NCBI RefSeq assembly: GCF_000802965.1
Contig: NZ_JSAK01000032.1
Location: 1 to 45,460 of the forward strand
Source: Pseudomonas fluorescens
Lineage (GTDB): Bacteria; Pseudomonadota; Gammaproteobacteria; Pseudomonadales; Pseudomonadaceae
DNA: 45,460 nucleotides
Direction of reading: 5' to 3'
The first letter of the stretch is position 1. Every line of letters begins with the position of its first letter. A program made the translations under genes and the position numbers. The notes beneath the pieces were generated by a model that was given only the letters and a program-made list of their open reading frames with translations, made no database searches and was not told the origin of the DNA. Below are positions 40,566-45,460 of this stretch, one piece after another.

Positions 40566-40639
40566 TGAGACGCAGGAGAGTCAATTTATAAATAGTCACA
40601 CCCGGCGACTGATTCGCCTCATCGTGAAGGAAATTGAAC

Positions 40640-41431
40640 ATGGCTCTCTCCTCCAAAGGTACAGCGTTGATCACCGGTGCTTCGTCGGGCATCGGCGCGG
40701 TGTATGCCGACCGTCTCGCCCGGCAGGGCTACGACCTGATCCTGGTTGCTCGCAGTCAGGCAAAACTCAACACGTTGGCCAATCGCCTGAGCGACCAGAT
40801 TGGCCGTGCTGTGGAAGTGGTCGCTGCGGATTTGCAAGACAAGGCCGACTTGCTGCGGGTCGAACAGATTTTGCGTACCGACGCGAGCATCACCCTGTTG
40901 GTCAACAACGCCGGGGTCGGCGCGGTCATGCCGTTACTCGGCAGCCCCGTGGATGACATGGAAGACATGATCACCCTCAACATCACCGCACTGACACGCC
41001 TGGCTTACGCAGTAGCGCCGGGCTTCGTCGCGCGGGGAGCCGGGACCGTGATCAACATTTCCTCAATCGTCGCCATCGCCCCGGAAATCCTCAACGGCGT
41101 ATACGGCGGGACCAAGGCGTTTGTCCTTGGCCTGAGCCAATCAATGCATCGCGAACTGGCGGACAAAGGCGTTCGCATCCAGGCCGTTTTGCCGGGCGCG
41201 ACTGCCACTGATTTCTGGAGCGAAGCCGGCAATCCGGTGGAGAACCTGCCGCAGGAGATCGTGATGTCGGCAGAAGACATGGTCGATGCAGCCCTGGTGG
41301 GGCTTGAGATAGGGGAAGTGGTGACCATTCCTGGATTGCACGAGGGTGAGCAATGGGATCGCTATGAAGCGCAGCGACAGGTGCTGTCCGGGTTGTTTGG
41401 CAGCTCCACGGCAGCGGCGCGCTACCGTTAA
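40640..41431 (+). CDS. Short-chain dehydrogenase/reductase
   Basis: This is a 263-residue classical SDR. The NAD(P) loop TGASSGIG lies near 12-19, NNAG near 90, and the catalytic pair in YGGTK near 155. The Ser of ISSIVAIAP completes the triad. The substrate is unknown. ATG 40640 has AAGGA eight bases upstream. It is divergent from PfpI-AraC regulator 1 and probably controlled by it. Confidence 0.92.
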   Translation: MALSSKGTALITGASSGIGAVYADRLARQGYDLILVARSQAKLNTLANRLSDQIGRAVEVVAADLQDKADLLRVEQILRTDASITLLVNNAGVGAVMPLLGSPVDDMEDMITLNITALTRLAYAVAPGFVARGAGTVINISSIVAIAPEILNGVYGGTKAFVLGLSQSMHRELADKGVRIQAVLPGATATDFWSEAGNPVENLPQEIVMSAEDMVDAALVGLEIGEVVTIPGLHEGEQWDRYEAQRQVLSGLFGSSTAAARYR

Positions 41432-41432
41432 A

Positions 41433-41524
41433 TAAAAGATCGCAGCCTCGTTTCACTCGACAGCTCCTACAAAGGCATTAACCCTGTAGGCGCTGTCGAG
41501 CGAAGCGAGGCTGCGATCTTTTGA
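41433..41524. repeat. REPIN, AGCCTCG variant
   Basis: AAAAGATCGCAGCCTCG is mirrored by CGAGGCTGCGATCTTTT, enclosing inner inverted copies of TGTCGAG/CTCGACA. The pattern is similar to but distinct from the other classes. Confidence 0.8.
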
Positions 41525-41584
41525 TCTCCCAGCCAATTCGCTCAAGGCACCTATTGGTTGCTGTTATTCACCTGCCGAAGCGCC

Positions 41585-41884
41585 TTACTGAACAAGGATC
41601 GCGCGAGCCAGTTCTTCGTCGCTGGCGCTGTTGAGGTCTGGATGTTCCTGACGGATCCGTTGCAGAACCTGTTCCAGATAAACCCCGCGAATTGCGCCAT
41701 CACTGGCTACGAAGCTGGAGGCGTCATCCCGGGCGGGAATCATCAATTTGTCATCCTTGAACGTCGAGTACAGCGAGGCGGAAACCCCTGCCGAGGTGGC
41801 GACATCTTTCGCGTCCACATCGGCCATCGCGGAGCCCACGGGTAAGCACAGCAAAAGGGAAGAAATGATAATCAGACGGCGCAT
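41585..41884 (-). CDS. DUF2388-domain secreted protein
   Basis: This is a 99-residue protein with a signal peptide (about 21 residues, ending AMA) and the DUF2388 pattern DDKLMIPARDDASSFVASDG then AIRGVYLEQVLQ. Such proteins are numerous in Pseudomonas and uncharacterised. ATG 41884 has GAGGA eight bases upstream; the longer frame is open but starts in the promoter. It stands alone. Confidence 0.87.
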   Translation of the reverse strand: MRRLIIISSLLLCLPVGSAMADVDAKDVATSAGVSASLYSTFKDDKLMIPARDDASSFVASDGAIRGVYLEQVLQRIRQEHPDLNSASDEELARAILVQ

Positions 41885-41984
41885 GACGGTGTCCTCTGAA
41901 GACGTGAAGCAAAAAGGAAGTACCTCACCTTTAGGATGCACGACGGTCGTCAGGAGTTCCCGTGTCGATGCTTTGGCCGGTTAT

Positions 41985-43010
41985 TCAGCGCGAAAACCGG
42001 TTGCGATAATCCCTTGGCGAAACCCCCAGGTTGCGTTGAAACGTCAGGCGCATGCGCTCTTCGTCACCAAAGCCACACAATCGGGAAATTTGATCGATAT
42101 TGCGCTCTGAGTCTTCCAGCAAGCGCCGGGCAGCCTCCACGCGCAGCACTTCCACGGCCTTGGCCGGGGTGCGGCCGGTCTTGAGCTTGTAGACCCGGGC
42201 AAAGTTGCGCGGGCTCATTTGCACCTGTTGGGCAAGCGTCTCCACCGTGAGGTTGGCGCCGTCCAGGTTCTGCGTGATCCACAGGTGCAAGTCGTCGAAG
42301 GCGGCACCCTCGTCAGTCTGCGATTGCAGCAATTGGCTGTACTGGGCCTGGCCTCCGGGGCGCTTGAGGAACACCACCATTTCCCGCGCCACCAGCAACG
42401 CCAACTCCCGCCCACCATCTTCTTCGACCAACGCCAGCGCCAGGTCGATGCCGGCGCTGACCCCCGCTGAGGTCCAGACCGAATCCTGTTTGACGAAGAT
42501 GGCGTCGTTGTCCACTTCAATCGCCGGGTAGCGATCCTTGAGCATGCCGCACATTGCCCAATGGGTAGCGGCGCGCCGGCCATCGAGCAAACCGGCCTGG
42601 GCCAGCAGGAAGGTGCCGCTGCACACCGAGGCGGTGCGCCGGACTTTGGTCGATGCCTCCTTGAGCCAATCGACCAGGTCCAAAGAGTTGTTCATTGCCA
42701 TGATGATGACCGGGGCACCGGGAACGATGAGCGTGTCGATCGTTTGTGCGGCGAAGTCGCGTAGCGACACGGTATCGACTGCCAGGCCTTCGGCGGTTTG
42801 AATCAGGCCGCCGTCCAGGCTGGCTGTTTGCAGCTTGTAACCTGGCAGGTTGCTGCTGTCCAAGTAGCGCGAGGCAGCCCAGAACACGGTTTGTGCACCG
42901 GTCAAATCCAGCAGTCCCATCTCGGGATACGCCAGGAATACGATTAAACGCGGCTGTTCGGACGGAGACTCGTAGGGGACGAAGGCGATATCGTTCATGG
43001 GCATCTGCAT
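41985..43010 (-). CDS. DJ-1/PfpI-AraC (GlxA-type) transcriptional regulator 2
   Basis: This is a 341-residue paralogue of regulator 1, with PfpI domain (TASVCSGTFLLAQAGLL) and AraC domain (LTVETLAQQVQMSPRNFARVYKLK, NIDQISRLCGFGDEERMRLTF). Three start codons (43010, 43004, 42998) are close; 43010 is used. AAACG repeats lie 28 bp upstream. No divergent partner gene is adjacent. It may control a distant catabolic gene set. Confidence 0.9.
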   Translation of the reverse strand: MQMPMNDIAFVPYESPSEQPRLIVFLAYPEMGLLDLTGAQTVFWAASRYLDSSNLPGYKLQTASLDGGLIQTAEGLAVDTVSLRDFAAQTIDTLIVPGAPVIIMAMNNSLDLVDWLKEASTKVRRTASVCSGTFLLAQAGLLDGRRAATHWAMCGMLKDRYPAIEVDNDAIFVKQDSVWTSAGVSAGIDLALALVEEDGGRELALLVAREMVVFLKRPGGQAQYSQLLQSQTDEGAAFDDLHLWITQNLDGANLTVETLAQQVQMSPRNFARVYKLKTGRTPAKAVEVLRVEAARRLLEDSERNIDQISRLCGFGDEERMRLTFQRNLGVSPRDYRNRFSR

Positions 43011-43037
43011 TGGCGAGTTGGAATAATGTTAATTCGC

Positions 43038-43055
43038 AAACGGTATAAACGTTAT
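43038..43055. promoter_or_regulatory. Tandem 9-bp repeats upstream of regulator 2
   Basis: AAACGGTAT and AAACGTTAT are adjacent direct repeats with one mismatch. They share the AAACGT core with the site before regulator 1. Confidence 0.45.
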
Positions 43056-43216
43056 CGCTGCCGGTCAGTTGCCCGGATTTCAGGGTTTTATGTCACTTGG
43101 CCGGGAAAATTTCAACCCAGCCAACCCCTTCGGCAGCTCCTGCAGGGAGGCGGTGTTAATGCCATGACTGACAGGCATCGGGGCGCTTGTATCCACAACA
43201 ATAAGAGCGCCCCTAC

Positions 43217-43357
43217 ATGAACAATCCGAGTGCCGAAAGTATTCCGCTGACAGCCGCGTCCGAGACGATGCGTGCCACTAACGTCCGGCGCATTGAATCG
43301 CCGGGCCTGATCAGTTGCCTGGTGCTGGCCGGGCACGTCACGTGGCAGCTGGAATAA
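43217..43357 (+). CDS. Possible small protein (46 residues)
   Basis: The frame ATG 43217 to TAA 43357 encodes 46 residues starting MNNPSAESIPLTAASETMR and ending GHVTWQLE. A hydrophobic stretch (LISCLVLAG) lies late. There is no strong ribosome site and no recognised family; it may be a remnant. The rest of the 43056-43458 gap shows nothing else. Confidence 0.25.
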   Translation: MNNPSAESIPLTAASETMRATNVRRIESPGLISCLVLAGHVTWQLE

Positions 43358-43458
43358 CGTTCTACAGGTTGGTTTGATACCGATAATCAGCGTCCGCGCG
43401 GCTTTGCGCGGATAGCGCTATCCTTGGAAGATGCGCTCATCGCCATCGGAGAAGTCTG

Positions 43459-44052
43459 ATGATCAACGTACGCACTGCCCGAATGCTTGCCGACTACAAA
43501 CAATGGGCCAACCAGCGCCTCTTCGACAATCTGGCGCAACTGCCAACGGCCGAGGTCTACAAGGAACGCGCCGGGATTTTCAAGAACATGATCGGCACGC
43601 TTAACCACATGTATGTGGTGGACTGCCTCTGGCAGGCTCACCTCGAAGGCCGAGGGCACAGCTTCAAAACCTCCCATGACTTGGTCCATCCGGAACTGCC
43701 GGCACTGCGCCAGGCGCAACAGAACGTTGATCACTGGTACTGCGACTGGAGCGCACGGCAGACCGATGCCTCGCTGGACAAGCCCGTGCGGTTCACGTTT
43801 ATCTCCGGTGAAAGCGGCACCATGAGTGCCGGCGCGATGCTGATGCACGTGGTCAACCACGCCAGCTATCACCGTGGCTGGGTGATCCAGATGTACTTCG
43901 AAATCCCGGCCATGCCACCGATGACGGACTTGCCGATTTACCTGCGAGAAACCGATCCGGGTTTCAACTCGTTGAATGCCCCGGCAGTGGAGCCGACATG
44001 TGCTCCGCAATTTTCGAGCGCAACCAACGTTCTGCCGGATCGTTATCGTTGA
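43459..44052 (+). CDS. DinB-family metal-binding helical protein
   Basis: This is a 197-residue four-helix-bundle DinB protein. Likely metal ligands are H in TLNHMYVVD (helix 2) and the two in VVNHASYHRGW (helix 4). Some members are thiol-dependent transferases; this one is uncharacterised. The last ~29 codons overlap the end of the convergent LysR gene by 89 bp, so the tail after SLNAPAVEP is probably a late addition. Start ATG 43459 follows GGAG. Confidence 0.87.
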   Translation: MINVRTARMLADYKQWANQRLFDNLAQLPTAEVYKERAGIFKNMIGTLNHMYVVDCLWQAHLEGRGHSFKTSHDLVHPELPALRQAQQNVDHWYCDWSARQTDASLDKPVRFTFISGESGTMSAGAMLMHVVNHASYHRGWVIQMYFEIPAMPPMTDLPIYLRETDPGFNSLNAPAVEPTCAPQFSSATNVLPDRYR

Positions 44053-44893
44053 CGCCGTTCCAGACCATCGACAGTTCTGACAGCACGATGTCGAACGGCG
44101 GGTCATCAGCGCGCAACTGGCTGCTGCCTTCGATCAACGCGCACGCCGCGTAATCCGGTACTGAAGCCAGCATGTCAGTGCCCGCGAGCAAGGCGCGCAA
44201 TCCCGCAAACTGCGGCACTGCCAGCACCACCCGACGTGAACGGCCGATGCGCGCCAGGTCGTTGTCGATGGCGCCGCTCAAATCCCCGGAAAATGACACC
44301 AGCGCATGAGGTCGGTCACAAAATTCATCCAGGGTCAGCGGTCCGGGGCGATCATCGCCGCGCAGAACCTTGACGCTCAGATCACGCAGCTTCTTGCGCT
44401 TGGCGTTGGCCGGCAGATCCGTGGTGTAACTGATCCCGACGGAAATCTCCCCGCTGGCCAGCATCGACGACATCAACAAGTAATTGACCCGCCGCACCAC
44501 CACCACAACGTTCTGCGCCTCTTCGCGGATCTGCTTGAGCAAGGGCGGAAACAGACCGAACTCGGCGTCATCGGACAGGCCGATGCGAAACACATCGCGG
44601 CTGGTGGAAGGGTCGAAATCCTTGGCCCGGCTCACCGCCCCGGAAATCGTGTCCATCGCCGGCTGCAACTCCTTGAGAATCACCAGCGCCCGCGGGGTCG
44701 GCTCCAGCACACGGCCATTGCGCACCAGCAGCGGGTCATCGAACAAATCGCGTAACCGGGCGAGTGCCGCACTGACGGCGGGCTGGCCGAGGAACAGTTT
44801 CTCTCCGGCGCGGGTCAGGTTTTTTTCGAACATCAGGGTTTCGAAAATCACCAACAGATTCATGTCCACGCGGCGCAGGTCGTTGCGGTTCAT
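43964..44893 (-). CDS. LysR-family transcriptional regulator
   Basis: This is a 309-residue LysR regulator. The N-terminal winged helix-turn-helix is seen as LTRAGEKLFLGQPAVSAALARLRDLFDDPLLVR, preceded by the VDMNLLVIFETL helix. The C-terminal half is a periplasmic-binding-like effector domain (FRIGLSDDAEFGLFP). Its 3' end overlaps the convergent DinB gene by 89 bp. The DNA around its start (44832-45050) is repeated in decayed form at 45242-45460. Confidence 0.92.
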   Translation of the reverse strand: MNRNDLRRVDMNLLVIFETLMFEKNLTRAGEKLFLGQPAVSAALARLRDLFDDPLLVRNGRVLEPTPRALVILKELQPAMDTISGAVSRAKDFDPSTSRDVFRIGLSDDAEFGLFPPLLKQIREEAQNVVVVVRRVNYLLMSSMLASGEISVGISYTTDLPANAKRKKLRDLSVKVLRGDDRPGPLTLDEFCDRPHALVSFSGDLSGAIDNDLARIGRSRRVVLAVPQFAGLRALLAGTDMLASVPDYAACALIEGSSQLRADDPPFDIVLSELSMVWNGVNDNDPAERWLRSKIAEHMSAPLPGHSTS

Positions 44894-44944
44894 GGTGGGG
44901 TGCTCGCTGGGGTTCGGGGTGTTTCAAGTAAAGCACCAAACCCC

Positions 44945-45076
44945 GTGGCGAGGGAGCTTGCTCCCGCTCGGCTGCGCAGCAGTCGCAAACTCTATGTATG
45001 CGGTGTGCCTGAATGACTGCGGTGGCAGGGTTTAGGGCCGCTTCGCGACCCAGCGGGAGCAAGCTCCCTCGCCACA
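44945..45076. repeat. REPIN, 'GAGGGAGCTTGCTCCC' type
   Basis: TGGCGAGGGAGCTTGCTCCC is mirrored by GCGGGAGCAAGCTCCCTCGC. Its left part recurs at 45355 within the duplicated segment. Confidence 0.85.
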
Positions 45077-45087
45077 GGGGGTTGTGT

Positions 45088-45175
45088 TTATGCAGGTGGG
45101 TCGATTCGATCCAGCGCCCGGTTCACCGCCAGTTCGCCGAGCATGATGACTTGGGCGATGCCTGGCAGGGTGTTG
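45088..45175 (-). pseudogene. C-terminal remnant of a small protein gene
   Basis: On the minus strand the frame NTLPGIAQVIMLGELAVNRA, LDRIDPPA, stop (TAA at 45088-45090) is open for about 25 codons and then breaks upstream. It looks like the end of a small helical Pseudomonas protein, but the family is uncertain and the start is gone. Confidence 0.4.
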
Positions 45176-45241
45176 CGACTTGCCTGTCTTTACGATCCGT
45201 CAGATTCGTGGCCATGACGTTGTAGTTAGTTTCTTTTCGAC

Positions 45242-45460
45242 AATCAGGTGTCGAAAGTCACTAACAGATTGATGTCCACGCGGCGCAGGTCATTGCGGTT
45301 CATGACGGCGTACTCGCTGGGTTCGGGGTGTTTCAAGTAAAGCACCAAACCCTGTGGCGAGGGAGCTTGCTCCCGCTCGGCTGCGCAGCAGTCGCAAACT
45401 CTATGTATGCGGTGTGCCTGATTCGCCGAGGTTTCAGGGTTTGGGGCCGCTTCGCGACCC
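45242..45460 (-). pseudogene. Second, decayed copy of the LysR start and its upstream DNA
   Basis: From 45242 to the window edge the sequence repeats 44832-45050 at an offset of 410 bp with scattered changes. It includes a LysR-like start (MNRNDLRRVDINLLV) that stops after 19 codons at 45244. The copied part contains the promoter region and half of a REP element. It continues beyond the window. Confidence 0.85.

Noticed and set aside
43112..43336. 74-codon minus-strand frame upstream of the DinB gene
   Set aside because: No start signal, no family, and unusual composition.
1035..45460. A CRISPR array made of the recurring palindromes
   Set aside because: The repeats are dispersed, inverted pairs of several REP classes with irregular spacing and no cas genes; the only regular array (21411-21660) has REP content in the whole unit, not unique spacers.

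Overview
The window reads as a chromosomal segment of a fluorescent-group Pseudomonas (inference). The reasons are high G+C with G/C-ending codons, many short palindromic REP/REPIN repeats with the TGTAGGAGC...GCTCCTACA ends common in that genus, and typical Pseudomonas families: a DUF2388 protein, an MKKDA-repeat protein, a FecI-FecR-TonB receptor cassette and DJ-1/PfpI-AraC regulators. I saw no rRNA or tRNA gene, integrase, transposase or CRISPR array.

Layout. 1-6.9 kb: a truncated repeat protein, a cupin, a nitrilase-GFA pair divergent from an HxlR-type regulator, a self-inhibited Fic protein with repeated operator-like sites, gltS, and a phosphodiesterase. 6.9-12.4 kb: an accessory patch with an AT-rich YniB-like membrane protein, a sulfatase, a lipoprotein, and a tandemly duplicated unit made of a 90-residue protein gene plus a structured leader. 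A shared promoter module of about 110 bp stands before the yniB-like gene and both small genes. A broken piece of the neighbouring MATE gene lies between the duplicates. 12.4-18.9 kb: the intact MATE pump, then three minus-strand genes of unknown function. Two of these are translationally coupled, one with PH-like, TerB-like and membrane parts and one membrane-associated; the third carries a PD-(D/E)xK-like motif. This is the best candidate for an undescribed protein system. A decayed hydrolase follows.

19-30 kb: a phosphoribosyltransferase, an NAD(P)-binding protein, a YceI protein, and an iron cassette (Fur box, FecI-type sigma, FecR, STN-containing TonB receptor) that should sense and import a siderophore. 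Next comes paoABC, a Tat-exported molybdenum aldehyde oxidoreductase whose three genes overlap by 4 bp. 30-45 kb: mostly metabolic and regulatory genes. These are an acetyltransferase, a polyamine-type binding protein with a DmpA-like aminopeptidase opposite a LuxR regulator, an rRNA-methyltransferase-like protein, a cytochrome b with a sulfite-oxidase-like molybdoprotein, a lone receiver domain, a HAD phosphatase, an ICMT-like protein, two PfpI-AraC regulators, an SDR, DUF2388, DinB and LysR. The window ends in a second, decayed copy of the LysR 5' end.

The strongest non-coding signals are these: the two duplicated leaders change sequence in a hairpin while keeping it paired; each leader has four mutually complementary segments arranged like an attenuator; and four genes end on a TAG that lies inside the conserved end of an adjacent REP element. 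All functional statements are read from the sequence and from remembered family features; no database search was run.
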